Positions 20,497 through 29,540 of a stretch of DNA of 64,000 nt are shown piece after piece (the first letter of the stretch is position 1; the number at the start of each line of letters is the position of its first letter). The DNA comes from Pseudarthrobacter sp. NS4 (GTDB lineage: Bacteria; Actinomycetota; Actinomycetes; Actinomycetales; Micrococcaceae). Location: assembly GCF_024758005.1 (NCBI RefSeq), contig NZ_CP103288.1, forward strand, positions 3,596,001-3,660,000. The letters are read 5' to 3'. The position numbers were made by a program, and so were the translations under genes. A model generated the notes under the pieces. It did not search any database. It had not been told where the DNA came from and saw only the letters and a program-made list of their open reading frames with translations.

Positions 20497-20745
20497 TCAC
20501 ACAATGAGCGGGACGGGATGGATTTCGTCAGCCGGATGACCCGCCCTCTCGTGGATGCGCTTTACTGCGTCGGCGGATGGAGCCTCCGAGAGGCAATAGA
20601 CCACGCCGGATTCAGGATCTGCCCAAGCATTCTTGAAGTCAACATGCTCGTCAGCCTGGATCGCCAAATCTGCATCATGCGCAGCGTGCAACTGCTCCGG
20701 GGTTAGACCGACCATGTTGTGGTGCACGTCCATAAAGGTTGCCAT
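20497..20745 (-). CDS. SCO4226-like small protein (DUF4242 family, nickel-binding type)
   Basis: An 82-residue ferredoxin-like-fold protein similar in length and pattern to Streptomyces SCO4226, a nickel-binding protein. Visible elements are MATFMDVHH, LTPEQLHAAHDADL, a DPESGVVYCLSEAPSADAVKRIHERAGHPADEI core and the final VPLIV. His and Asp residues at the N-terminus could bind metal. The cellular role of the family is unclear. It is monocistronic, convergent with the permease gene. Confidence 0.75.
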   Translation of the reverse strand: MATFMDVHHNMVGLTPEQLHAAHDADLAIQADEHVDFKNAWADPESGVVYCLSEAPSADAVKRIHERAGHPADEIHPVPLIV

Positions 20746-20830
20746 GACAGCACTCCCGTGGGTTGGGTTCCAATGATGCGCTGATGGTACGCCCGCCGAA
20801 TTAACCGGTCAATGGCCGTTTAATGCCGTT

Positions 20831-20865
20831 GCTCAATGCCCCTTAATCACGCTGCTCAATGCCCC
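20831..20865. repeat. Short direct repeat GCTCAATGCCCC
   Basis: The 12-mer occurs at 20831-20842 and 20854-20865, 23 bases apart, downstream of the IclR gene. Significance unknown. Confidence 0.5.
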
Positions 20866-20904
20866 GGACGAGTCAGATTGCAGGGGCCGAGGGAGCTTTG
20901 AGGG

Positions 20905-21660
20905 TCAGTTGCGGTTCAACTCGTCCGAGATCGCCTGGGCGGCTTCGCGGAGCAGCGGCACGGCGCGTTCGGCGAACGACTGGTCCACCCGGGATACCGG
21001 CCCCGACACGGAGATTGCGGCAGGAGTGGGGGCGTTGGGTACCGCCATGGCGAAGCACCGCACGCCCAGCTCCTGTTCCTCCTCGTCAATGGAGTAACCG
21101 CGTTCGCGGATCTTGCCGAGGTCATCCAGCAGCGACTCGATGTCCCCGATGCTCTTGGCCGTAGGAGTGGGCATGCCAGTGCGGGCCACGATGCCGCGGA
21201 CCACGTCGTCATCGAGCTGGGCGAGGATGGCCTTGCCCACGCCGGTGTCGTGTGTGTGGGCCCGGCGGCCCACTTCGGTGAACATCCGCATGGAATGCAG
21301 GGAAGGCACCTGGGCCACGTAAATGACCATGTCCGAATCGAGCACCGCCATGTTGGAGGTCTCCCCCAGCCTGTCCACGAGGCCCTTAAGCTGCGGGCGG
21401 GCCACGGCTCCAAGCTGCTTGTTGGCTCCTTCGCCCAGCCGGATGAGCCGGGGGCCAAGGGCGTAGCGGCGGTTGGGCAGCTGGCGGATGTAGCCGAGCG
21501 CCACGAGGGTACGCAGGAGCCGGTGGATGGTAGGCAGCGGCAGGTCCGTGGATGAGGACAGTTCACTGAGGGTGACGTCGCCGCCCGCGTCAGTGATCAG
21601 TTCCAGAAGTTCGAAGACGCGCTCAACGGACTGCACGCCTCCGGCGGCTTTTTCAGCCAT
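20905..21660 (-). CDS. IclR family transcriptional regulator
   Basis: A 251-residue DNA-binding regulator. The N-terminal winged helix-turn-helix spans about residues 10-75 (LSELSSSTDLPLPTIHRLLRTL). The C-terminal GAF-like effector domain shows GKAILAQL, RERGYSIDEEEQELGVRCFA and ISVSGP, all typical of IclR proteins. It is divergent from the malic enzyme-malate synthase-ureidoglycine operon. IclR members such as AllR sense glyoxylate or allantoin, which fits this setting; the effector is inferred. It probably binds the shared 212-base gap. Confidence 0.9.
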   Translation of the reverse strand: MAEKAAGGVQSVERVFELLELITDAGGDVTLSELSSSTDLPLPTIHRLLRTLVALGYIRQLPNRRYALGPRLIRLGEGANKQLGAVARPQLKGLVDRLGETSNMAVLDSDMVIYVAQVPSLHSMRMFTEVGRRAHTHDTGVGKAILAQLDDDVVRGIVARTGMPTPTAKSIGDIESLLDDLGKIRERGYSIDEEEQELGVRCFAMAVPNAPTPAAISVSGPVSRVDQSFAERAVPLLREAAQAISDELNRN

Positions 21661-21762
21661 GTACCAGTCTCCTGTGACTCAGATTCCGACAAGTCTTATC
21701 CACATCGTGAAAACACTTGACCTAGTGGTCCCAAGATACAGCACAGCCCAATCACCGCGCGA

Positions 21763-21791
21763 TGGAACACTTCACAGGGCTTGTGTTTCCA
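21763..21791. promoter_or_regulatory. TGGAA-type inverted repeat in the IclR/malic enzyme gap
   Basis: TGGAACAC (21763-21770) faces GTGTTTCCA (21783-21791). The arms match except for one extra A. The motif shares its TGGAA/TTCCA ends with the palindrome before uricase. It lies between the divergent IclR regulator gene and the operon it would control, upstream of an AT-rich stretch (21797-21825) that may contain the -10 region. Confidence 0.5.
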
Positions 21792-21872
21792 CAAAGTAGA
21801 TAATAATATCCATAATACGAAAACATTCGGACGAAGCAGCAGCCCGGACAAGGCCTAACAGGAGGACATTCA

Positions 21873-23327
21873 ATGGCGAACCCCAGCCCCGGAAACTCGA
21901 TCACCCTGCGCGTGGAAGCACCGTCAAGCTTCAGCGCCACCAGCGAACTGGCCGCGGCGGTCGGTGCAGCCGGCGCCGCGATTACCGCCCTGGACGTCAC
22001 CGAGTCCCACCACGAGACGCTCGTGGTTGACGTCACCTGCAACACCACTGACGACGACCACGCCGGGCGGGTCAAGGACGCCCTGAACGCACTCGATGGC
22101 GTCACCGTCCAGCACGTCTCGGACCGCACCTTCCTGATGCACCTGGGCGGCAAGCTTGAAGTCGTCCCCAAAGTAGCCCTGCGCAACCGCGACGATCTGT
22201 CACGCGCCTACACTCCCGGCGTCGCCCGCGTGTGCCTCGCCATCGCCGAAGACCCGGCAGCGGCCCGCAACCTGACCGTCAAGCGCAACACCATCGCCGT
22301 CGTCACGGACGGCTCGGCTGTCCTGGGCCTGGGCAACATCGGCCCGGCCGCCGCCCTTCCCGTGATGGAAGGCAAGGCAGCGCTGTTCAAGCAGTTCGCC
22401 AACGTGGACGCCTGGCCGGTCTGCCTGGACACCCAGGACACCGAGGAAATCATCAGCATCGTCAAGGCACTGGCCCCTGTCTACGGCGGCGTCAACCTCG
22501 AGGACATCGCCGCCCCGCGTTGCTTCGAGATCGAAAACCGGCTTCGCGAGGAACTGGACATCCCGGTGTTCCACGACGATCAGCACGGCACCGCCATCGT
22601 CACCCTCGCCGCCCTGGTTAACGCCCTCCGCGTCGTCGACAAGAAGCTCTCCGAGGTGAAAATCGTCGTCTCCGGTGTCGGCGCCGCCGGTTCCGCCATC
22701 ATCCAGCTCCTGAAAGCCCAGGGCGCCCGGCACATCGTCGCGGCCGGCCGCTCCGGCGCCATCCACTCGGGTGAAGAATACGGCGACGAACACCGCAGCT
22801 GGATTGCCGCCAACACCAACGGGGAAGGCTTCTCCGGCACGCTGCACGAGGCCCTCAAGGGAGCCGACGTGTTCATCGGCGTCAGCGCCCCGCATGTGAT
22901 CGGCGAGGAACAGGTGGCCTCCATGGCGGCGGACGCCATCGTCTTTGCCATGGCCAACCCCACACCGGAGATCGACCCCGTTATCGCGTCAAGGCACGCC
23001 GCAGTGGTGGCCACCGGCCGCAGCGACTTCCCCAACCAGATCAACAACGTGCTGGCCTTCCCCGGTTTCTTCCGGGGACTGCTGGACGCCGGCGCATCGG
23101 ACATCACTCCGGAGATGCTGGTGGCCGCCGCGGATGCCATTGCCAACCGGGTGGCTGACGACGAGCTGAATGCCAGCTACATTATCCCCAGCGTCTTCGA
23201 TCCCCATGTGGCTGCGGACGTGGCTGCAGCCGTGGCCGCGGCCGCCCGCTCCGCCAACGTGGCAGCCACGGCCGAGCAGGCCGGGAATGCCGCCGCGGCT
23301 CCCGTTGCCGCCCTGGCCAGCGCCTGA
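21873..23327 (+). CDS. NAD(P)-dependent malic enzyme with N-terminal ACT domain
   Basis: Oxidative decarboxylation of malate to pyruvate. Residues about 10-90 form an ACT-like domain, usually an allosteric site. The malic N-domain follows with [18 protein letters not shown], then the metal/substrate segment [16 protein letters not shown] and the Rossmann motif [11 protein letters not shown]. Length 484 residues. AGGAGG lies 7 bases before the ATG at 21873. It is first in an operon with malate synthase, so glyoxylate and acetyl-CoA can be routed through malate to pyruvate. The Ala-rich C-terminal 45 residues are probably disordered. Cofactor preference cannot be decided. Confidence 0.93.
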   Translation: MANPSPGNSITLRVEAPSSFSATSELAAAVGAAGAAITALDVTESHHETLVVDVTCNTTDDDHAGRVKDALNALDGVTVQHVSDRTFLMHLGGKLEVVPKVALRNRDDLSRAYTPGVARVCLAIAEDPAAARNLTVKRNTIAVVTDGSAVLGLGNIGPAAALPVMEGKAALFKQFANVDAWPVCLDTQDTEEIISIVKALAPVYGGVNLEDIAAPRCFEIENRLREELDIPVFHDDQHGTAIVTLAALVNALRVVDKKLSEVKIVVSGVGAAGSAIIQLLKAQGARHIVAAGRSGAIHSGEEYGDEHRSWIAANTNGEGFSGTLHEALKGADVFIGVSAPHVIGEEQVASMAADAIVFAMANPTPEIDPVIASRHAAVVATGRSDFPNQINNVLAFPGFFRGLLDAGASDITPEMLVAAADAIANRVADDELNASYIIPSVFDPHVAADVAAAVAAAARSANVAATAEQAGNAAAAPVAALASA

Positions 23328-23365
23328 TTCACCGCCCCGCTTCCAGCCAAAGGAAAGGACCAGAA

Positions 23366-24963
23366 ATGGCCATCACAGTCACAGATCCCCGGCCGATCAA
23401 CCGTGCAGAGGAGATCCTCACCCCCAAGGCGCTTGCTTTCGTGGAGGAACTTCACACGCGCTTTGCCGGCACCCGCAATGAACTCCTGGCGGCCCGCGCC
23501 GTCAGGCGCCGGCGGGTGGCCGAGACCGGAAAGCTGGACTTCCTGCCGGAAACGCAGGATGTGCGCGACGGCGACTGGAAGGTCGCACCGGCGCCCGCAG
23601 CCCTGCAGGACCGCCGCGTTGAGATGACCGGCCCCGCTTCCCCGGCAAAGATGGCCATCAACGCCCTCAACTCCGGCGCCAAGGTGTGGCTGGCGGACCT
23701 TGAGGACGCCAGCACACCCACTTGGGGGAACGTCATCGACGCCATCCTGAACCTCCGCGATGCCGCGCAGGGCACCCTGGGCTACACCTCCGGGGGGGCA
23801 AGGAATACCGCCTCCGCACGGACGCGCCGCTCGCCGTTGTCGTGGCCCGTCCCCGCGGCTGGCACATGCAGGAAAAGCACATGATCATCGACGGCCAGCC
23901 GGCCGTGGGTGCCCTGGTGGACTTCGGCCTGCACTTCTTCCATGTGGCCAAGCAGCTGGTCCTCAACGGCCAGGGCCCGTACTACTACCTGCCCAAGATG
24001 GAGAGCCACCTCGAGGCACGGTTGTGGAACGACGTCTTTGTGTTCGCCCAGGACTACCTCGGGCTGAACCAGGGCACCATCCGCGCCACCGTGCTGATTG
24101 AAACCATCCCGGCCGCGTTCGAAATGGACGAGATCCTCTACGAACTCCGTGACCACGCCTCCGGCCTGAACGCCGGGCGCTGGGACTACCTGTTCAGCAT
24201 CATCAAGTACTTCCGGGACGCCGGCGAGGAATTCGTCCTGCCGGACCGTGCCTCGGTGGCAATGACGGCGCCGTTCATGCGCGCCTACACCGAACTGCTG
24301 GTCAAGACATGCCACAAGCGCGGCGCCTTCGCCATGGGCGGCATGGCCGCCGTGATCCCCAACCGCCGCCACCCGGAGGTGACCGAGGCAGCCTTTGCCA
24401 AGGTCCGCGCGGACAAGACCCGCGAAGCCAACGACGGGTTCGACGGCTCCTGGGTTGCCCACCCGGACCTGGTGCCCACCTGCCGCGAAGTCTTCGACGC
24501 AGTCCTCGGTGACAAGCCGAACCAGCTCGACAGGCAGCGGCCGGAAGTGAACGTCACCGCTGACCAGCTGCTGGACGTGGCATCCGCGGAAGGGCAGGTT
24601 ACCGAATCAGGCCTGCGCCTGAACCTCTACGTGGCCGTGGCCTACACCGCCGTGTGGCTCTCCGGAAACGGTGCCGTGGCAATCCACAACCTGATGGAGG
24701 ACGCGGCCACTGCCGAAATCTCACGGTCCCAGGTCTGGCAGCAGATCCGGAACAAGTCGGTTTTGGCGGATACCGGCAACACCGTGACCAAAGAGCTCGT
24801 GGAGCGGATCCTGGGCGAGGAGACCGAACGGCTCCGCACCGAGGTGGGTGACGAGGCGTTCCGCCGCTATTACCAGCCGGCCAGTGACCTGATCGGGGAC
24901 ATCTGCCTCTCGGACGACTACACCGATTTCCTCACCACCCCGGCCTACGAACTGGTGGGCTGA
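23366..24963 (+). pseudogene. aceB: Malate synthase A, frameshifted at a run of seven G
   Basis: Condenses glyoxylate and acetyl-CoA to malate. The first 140 residues (starting MAITVTDP) read in one frame up to GYTSGG, including [12 protein letters not shown]. The rest, from [29 protein letters not shown] onward, reads in the next frame and continues through [31 protein letters not shown] and [10 protein letters not shown] to the stop. The shift falls at 23792-23798, a tract of seven G; six G would restore one continuous protein of about 532 residues, the normal length. The first frame otherwise ends at 23884. All other parts look intact, so a sequencing error or a very recent mutation is likely. 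Confidence 0.92.
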
Positions 24964-24966
24964 GGC

Positions 24967-26244
24967 ATGGCGGCAACACCCCAATCCTCGCTTTCGCCGG
25001 CGGACCTGGCCAACATCGACGGGCAGCTGGCCGCGACGGACCGCCTGCTGGACCGGAACTACCCGGGCGACGACGGCTCACGCCAGCCCGTTCACACGGT
25101 GTACGTCCCGGCGGACCGCTTCACGCCGTCGTTCGCCTCCGACTGGGGAGCCGAAGCACAGGCCGCCGTTGCCGCACACGGCGGATACGGCAAGCTTGGC
25201 CACCTGCTGGGCCAGGAGTCCGGCCTCGCCGCGGCCGTGGCCTCACGGGTGGAAACCAAGCTGGCCGGCGAACCCGTCGAGGACCTCCGGCTCGATTTCG
25301 AGGACGGCTTCGGGGACAGGGGCGACGACGCCGAGGACGCCGCCGCTGTTGCCGCGGCTTCCGCGGTGGCGGCCGCTGTCTCTGCCGGCTCCGTTCCCCC
25401 GTTCATCGGGATCCGATTCAAGTGCTTCGAAGCGCCCACCCGGGCACGCGGCCTGCGGACCCTGGACCTGTTCGTCTCCGGCCTGGCCGCCGCCGGTGAA
25501 CTGCCGGAAGGCCTGGTCCTGACCCTGCCCAAGGTCACCACCGTGGCCCAGGTCCAGGCCATGGACTACGCCGTGTCCCGGCTGGAGGAAATCCACGGCC
25601 TGCCTGCCGGGCGGCTGCGCTTCGAGGTCCAGGTGGAAACGCCGCAGCTCATCCTCGGACCGGAGGGCACGTCGCCTGTGGCGCAGCTGGCGCACGCCGT
25701 TCCGGGCAGGATCAGCGGCCTCCACTACGGCACGTACGACTACTCGGCGTCGCTGCAAATTTCCGCCGAGTACCAGTCCATGGAGCATCCGGTGGCGGAT
25801 TTCGCCAAAGAGGTCATGCAGCTGGCAGTGGCAGGCACCGGGATCCGGCTTTCAGACGGTTCCACCAACATCATTCCGGTGGGCGACAACGTGGAGAACG
25901 CCTGGCAGCTGCACGGCAGGCTGGTCCGGCGGTCACTGGAACGGGGCTTCTACCAGGGCTGGGACCTGCACCCGGCCCAGCTGCCCAGCAGGTTCGCTGC
26001 CACCTACGCCTTCTACCGGCAGGGGCTGCCGGCCGCGGCCGCGCGCCTGCGCAACTATGTGGAACAGACCGAAGGCGGCGTCATGGACGAGCCCGCCACG
26101 GCCCGCGCCCTGGCAGCGTTTGTCCTGCGCGGTGTCCAGTGCGGCGCCGTAGGTGCCGATGAGGTCCAGGCGCTTGCCGGCGTCGGACTTCCCCAACTCA
26201 CCGGACTGGCCCACCCGCGGCTCGCCACCACATCAAACTCATAA
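24967..26244 (+). CDS. DUF6986 family protein, HpcH/HpaI aldolase-citrate lyase-like
   Basis: A 425-residue TIM-barrel protein of the pyruvate/phosphoenolpyruvate-binding superfamily, to which malyl-CoA and citryl-CoA lyases belong. Fold markers are LRLDFEDGFG with the metal-binding acidic residues, GIRFKCF, VLTLPKVT and the FEVQVETPQLIL strand carrying a conserved Glu. It starts 3 bases after the malate synthase stop, implying coupled translation. I have seen no reaction assigned to this family. A C-C lyase or condensation step on malate, glyoxylate or a ureide product would fit the operon. It is longer than typical CitE proteins (about 290 residues). Confidence 0.72.
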   Translation: MAATPQSSLSPADLANIDGQLAATDRLLDRNYPGDDGSRQPVHTVYVPADRFTPSFASDWGAEAQAAVAAHGGYGKLGHLLGQESGLAAAVASRVETKLAGEPVEDLRLDFEDGFGDRGDDAEDAAAVAAASAVAAAVSAGSVPPFIGIRFKCFEAPTRARGLRTLDLFVSGLAAAGELPEGLVLTLPKVTTVAQVQAMDYAVSRLEEIHGLPAGRLRFEVQVETPQLILGPEGTSPVAQLAHAVPGRISGLHYGTYDYSASLQISAEYQSMEHPVADFAKEVMQLAVAGTGIRLSDGSTNIIPVGDNVENAWQLHGRLVRRSLERGFYQGWDLHPAQLPSRFAATYAFYRQGLPAAAARLRNYVEQTEGGVMDEPATARALAAFVLRGVQCGAVGADEVQALAGVGLPQLTGLAHPRLATTSNS

Positions 26245-26258
26245 GTAAGGATCCAGCA

Positions 26259-27071
26259 ATGGGCAAGTACTACTCCCCTGCCGGCGGGCTGCCGCCGCAG
26301 ACCCACCTCACCACCGAGCGGGCCATCGTCACCGAGGCGTACACGGTGATTCCCAAGGGTGTTATGACGGACATCGTCACGTCCAATCTGCCAGGCTTTT
26401 CGAAAACCCGCTCCTGGATCATCGCCCGCCCCATTTCGGGCTTCGCCACCACGTTCTCGCAGCTGATCGTGGAGATCGGCCCGGGCGGCGGCGCACCCAA
26501 GGCCGAATTCGAGGCCGGCGTGGAAGGCGTCATCTTCGTCACCAGGGGCAAGGTCAACCTGACCCTTGACGGCGAACTGCACCAGCTGGAGGAAGGCGGC
26601 TACGCCTACCTGGCTGCCGGTGCAGAGTGGGGCCTGGAGAACGTCTCCGATGACGTTGTTTCCTTCCACTGGATCCGCAAGGCCTACGAACGCCTTGAGG
26701 GCTACGAAGCCAAGTCCTTCGTCACCAACGAGAAGGACGTGGAGCCGACGTCAATGCCGGACACCAACGACGTCTGGAAGACCACCCGCTTCACGGACTC
26801 CAACGATCTGGCCCACGACATGCAGGTGAACATCGTGACGTTCCAGCCCGGCGGTGTCATCCCGTTCCCGGAAACCCACGTCATGGAGCACGGCCTGTAT
26901 GTCCTGGAGGGCAAGGCCATGTACCTGCTGAACAACGACTGGGTGGAGGTGGAGGCCGGCGACTTCATGTGGCTGCGCGCCTTCTGCCCGCAGGCCTGCT
27001 ACGCCGGCGGCCCGGGCGAGTTCCGCTACCTGCTCTACAAGGACATGAACCGGCAGGTCCGCCTCACATAG
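26259..27071 (+). CDS. allE: (S)-ureidoglycine aminohydrolase (bicupin)
   Basis: Hydrolyses (S)-ureidoglycine to (S)-ureidoglycolate and ammonia with Mn2+. The 270-residue protein has two cupin domains. The N-terminal start MGKYYSPAGGLPPQTHLTTERA and RSWIIARP segment are typical, and the C-terminal cupin holds the metal site within FPETHVMEHGLYVLEG (Glu and His residues), followed by DFMWLRAFCPQACYAGG. It is last in the malic enzyme operon, 14 bases after DUF6986. Its presence shows that allantoate is broken down through ureidoglycine in this organism, although the enzyme making ureidoglycine is not in the window. Confidence 0.93.
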   Translation: MGKYYSPAGGLPPQTHLTTERAIVTEAYTVIPKGVMTDIVTSNLPGFSKTRSWIIARPISGFATTFSQLIVEIGPGGGAPKAEFEAGVEGVIFVTRGKVNLTLDGELHQLEEGGYAYLAAGAEWGLENVSDDVVSFHWIRKAYERLEGYEAKSFVTNEKDVEPTSMPDTNDVWKTTRFTDSNDLAHDMQVNIVTFQPGGVIPFPETHVMEHGLYVLEGKAMYLLNNDWVEVEAGDFMWLRAFCPQACYAGGPGEFRYLLYKDMNRQVRLT

Positions 27072-27104
27072 GGGCTCCCCCTTACCCAAGAGTCCCGCCC
27101 CACC

Positions 27105-27158
27105 AGGTAGCAGTAACTGTCGTTTTGGAGGCTCAAAACGACACTTACTGCTACCTGC
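27105..27158. repeat. Large palindromic intergenic repeat
   Basis: Arms 27105-27128 and 27135-27158 are complementary over 24 bases with one mismatch, around a 6-base loop. The core AGCAGTAAGTGTCGTTTTG looks like a dispersed repeat rather than a simple terminator, because no T run follows. Flanking CCCAAG/CTTGGG extends the pairing. It could still end the allE transcript. Confidence 0.75.
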
Positions 27159-27177
27159 TTGGGGGAAGAATAGGTCC

Positions 27178-28332
27178 ATGGGTATACACCCGGCCAGCAC
27201 GTGGACGCAGGTGGCAACAGCCCTGTGCGCAGCGCTGCTGGCCGCATCCACCACAGGCTGCACCGGTGATCCGCGGCCTCCGGATCCGGAGCCGGACAAG
27301 CCTGCCGCATTCGCCCTTTTGGAGGCCTTCAGCGCCCGGATGCTGGAGGAAGGTGCCCCGGCAGTCCTGGTGGCAGTCCGGAACAGGGGTGAGACGTGGA
27401 CGCATGCCGCCGGCGTCCGGAACCTTGACACACGGGAACCCGCTGCGGCGGGCGATCCGGTCCACGTGGGCGGCATCACCGAGTCCCTGGTGGCTGTTTC
27501 GGTGATCAAGCTGGTCGAGGAGGGGCGGCTTGACCTGGACGGCCAGGTCAGCGATTACCTTCCTGAATTCGGCAACCTCCTGCATCCTCCCGGCCCTGTT
27601 TCCGTACGGCAGCTGCTGATCCACGAGTCGGGCATCCCCGACTTTTCCGTACCCCTGCTGGCCTCCGGGAACTGGGAGGAAACCATGGACCGGCCGCTCA
27701 GCCTTGAACAGCAGCTGGCCCTCGCCGCCACAGTGCCCTGGCCGGGGCGACTGGCGCGCGTTTTCCACTATTCGCGGTCCAACTACGCAGCGCTGGGGCT
27801 GATCGTCCAGCGCCTCCGCGGTCAAGGGATCGGCCGCGTCCTGGCAGCCGATGTCACTGGGCCGCTGGGGCTGGAAATTACCCGGCTGGGCGAAGGTTTC
27901 CCTCCGCCCACCATGGTCCACGGCTACATCACTATCGAGGGCAAGCGGCTGGACGTGGCCCGGCCGCCCTGGCTCGCGGAACTGCCCTCTGCGGGTGCGC
28001 TATCCACAGTGGAGGAGGTGAACGGGTTCTACGGCGCGCTGTTGGAGGGCAGGCTGCTGGCACCGGAAAGCGTCGAAGCGATGAAGGGCAGCTACACGCA
28101 GTATTACGGCTTTGCCCTTCGCCGGTGGAATGACACTTGCAACAACCGTTTCTACTACGGACTTCCAGGGGACGTGGACGGATACGGAACAGTCGCCATG
28201 ACCAGCGAGGACGGCATCCGGCAACTCGCACTCTCCGTCGCCTACCCGCCCGCGCCGCCAACCCTGGGCCCTGATCCGCTGATCCTGGAACTGCAGGACG
28301 TGGCCCAGGAGGCCTTGAACAGCATGTGCTGA
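27178..28332 (+). CDS. Beta-lactamase/transpeptidase-fold lipoprotein with degenerate active site
   Basis: A 384-residue exported protein. A signal peptide ends at a lipobox-like TTGC (Cys28), followed by a Pro/Asp-rich linker. The rest aligns with class C beta-lactamase-like serine hydrolases, most clearly KLVEEGRLDLDGQVSDYLPEF and VSVRQLLIHESGIPDF. Where the family has the nucleophile motif SxxK, this protein has G99-I-T-E102, so both Ser and Lys are missing. The YxN motif reads Tyr198-Ser-Arg200, and the HxG triad near the C-terminus is not evident. It may bind cell-wall peptides without hydrolysing them. Monocistronic. Confidence 0.8.
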   Translation: MGIHPASTWTQVATALCAALLAASTTGCTGDPRPPDPEPDKPAAFALLEAFSARMLEEGAPAVLVAVRNRGETWTHAAGVRNLDTREPAAAGDPVHVGGITESLVAVSVIKLVEEGRLDLDGQVSDYLPEFGNLLHPPGPVSVRQLLIHESGIPDFSVPLLASGNWEETMDRPLSLEQQLALAATVPWPGRLARVFHYSRSNYAALGLIVQRLRGQGIGRVLAADVTGPLGLEITRLGEGFPPPTMVHGYITIEGKRLDVARPPWLAELPSAGALSTVEEVNGFYGALLEGRLLAPESVEAMKGSYTQYYGFALRRWNDTCNNRFYYGLPGDVDGYGTVAMTSEDGIRQLALSVAYPPAPPTLGPDPLILELQDVAQEALNSMC

Positions 28333-28348
28333 GGCCCGGAGGAACGGA

Positions 28349-29524
28349 TCAGGGGTTAAGGACCACCTTGATGCAGCCGTCCGCCTTCTTCTGGAACTTC
28401 TCGTACAGTGCCGGCGCGCCCTCCAGGCCAGAGCGGTGGGTGACCAGGTCCATCACACCCAGCGGATCGGCGTCGTCCTCCACCAGGGGCAGCAGGTCGT
28501 CGGTCCAGCGGCGGACGTTGCACTGGCCCATCCTCACCTGGAGCTGCTTGTCGAACATGGTGAGCATGGGCATCGGGCTCGCCTGGCCGCCGTACACGCC
28601 ACTGAGCGACAAGGTGCCGCCGCGCCGCACGACGTCGATGGAGGTGTGCAATGCGGCCAGCCGGTCAACGCCCGCGGTCTTCATCGCCTTCTGCGCCAGC
28701 TTGTCCGGCAACAGTCCCAGTGCCTGGTGGGCGAAGCCTGCCACAGGCGAACCATGGGCTTCCATTCCGACGGCGTCCACGACGGCGTCGGGGCCCCTTC
28801 CGGAGGTCATCTCCCGCAGTTCGTCCACAATGGTCTTCGTGTAATCGAAGGTTTCCACCCCGTGCCGCGCTGCCATGTCCCGGCGTTCCGGAACCGGGTC
28901 CACACCCACCACCCGGAAGCCGCGCTGGACGCCGATCCGGGCGGCGAACTGCCCTACGGGTCCCAGCCCGAAGACGGCCAGGGTGCCGCCGGGCTGGACG
29001 TCGGCGTACTCCACTGCCTGCCAGGCCGTGGGAAGGATGTCGGAAAGGAACAGGTACCGCTCGTCGGGAAGCTCGGTTCCAACCTTCACGGGGCCGTAGT
29101 CGGCGTGGGGCACCCGCAGGTACTCGGCCTGCCCGCCCGGGACGGAACCGTACAGTTCCGAATAGCCAAAGAGGGCTGCGCCGGAACCCTTCTCCTTCAC
29201 CTGGGTGGTTTCACACTGGGACTGGAGTCCCTGGCCGCACATGTAGCAGCGGCCGCAGGAGATGTTGAAGGGAATGACCACGCGGTCACCCGGGCGAAGG
29301 TTCGTGACGGCGCTTCCCACTTCCTCCACGATGCCCATCGGCTCGTGGCCAATCACGTCGCCCTTGTGCATGTAGGGTCCCAGGACCTCGTACAGGTGCA
29401 GGTCCGATCCGCAGATCGCCGTCGAGGTGATGCGCACGATGGCATCGGTGGGTTCCTGGATCACGGGGTCGGGAACTTCTTCCACGCTCACCGAACGTTT
29501 TCCTTGCCAGGTCAGTGCTTTCAC
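28349..29524 (-). CDS. Zinc-dependent alcohol dehydrogenase (formaldehyde dehydrogenase-like MDR)
   Basis: A 391-residue medium-chain dehydrogenase. Catalytic zinc ligands are Cys38 in ICGSDLHLYE and His60-Glu61 in GHEPMG. Structural zinc cysteines are Cys90, Cys93, Cys96 and Cys104. The Rossmann motif is VFGLGPVGQFAARI. The insert after residue 225 containing GMEAHGSPVAGF is typical of glutathione-independent formaldehyde dehydrogenase-like enzymes. The substrate is uncertain. It is convergent with the preceding gene, with 16 bases between the stops. Confidence 0.92.
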   Translation of the reverse strand: MKALTWQGKRSVSVEEVPDPVIQEPTDAIVRITSTAICGSDLHLYEVLGPYMHKGDVIGHEPMGIVEEVGSAVTNLRPGDRVVIPFNISCGRCYMCGQGLQSQCETTQVKEKGSGAALFGYSELYGSVPGGQAEYLRVPHADYGPVKVGTELPDERYLFLSDILPTAWQAVEYADVQPGGTLAVFGLGPVGQFAARIGVQRGFRVVGVDPVPERRDMAARHGVETFDYTKTIVDELREMTSGRGPDAVVDAVGMEAHGSPVAGFAHQALGLLPDKLAQKAMKTAGVDRLAALHTSIDVVRRGGTLSLSGVYGGQASPMPMLTMFDKQLQVRMGQCNVRRWTDDLLPLVEDDADPLGVMDLVTHRSGLEGAPALYEKFQKKADGCIKVVLNP

Positions 29525-29540
29525 AGTTTCCCTTTCTCTC

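Noticed and set aside
27105..27158. CRISPR repeat
   Set aside because: Only one palindrome with no spacer-repeat periodicity and no cas genes.
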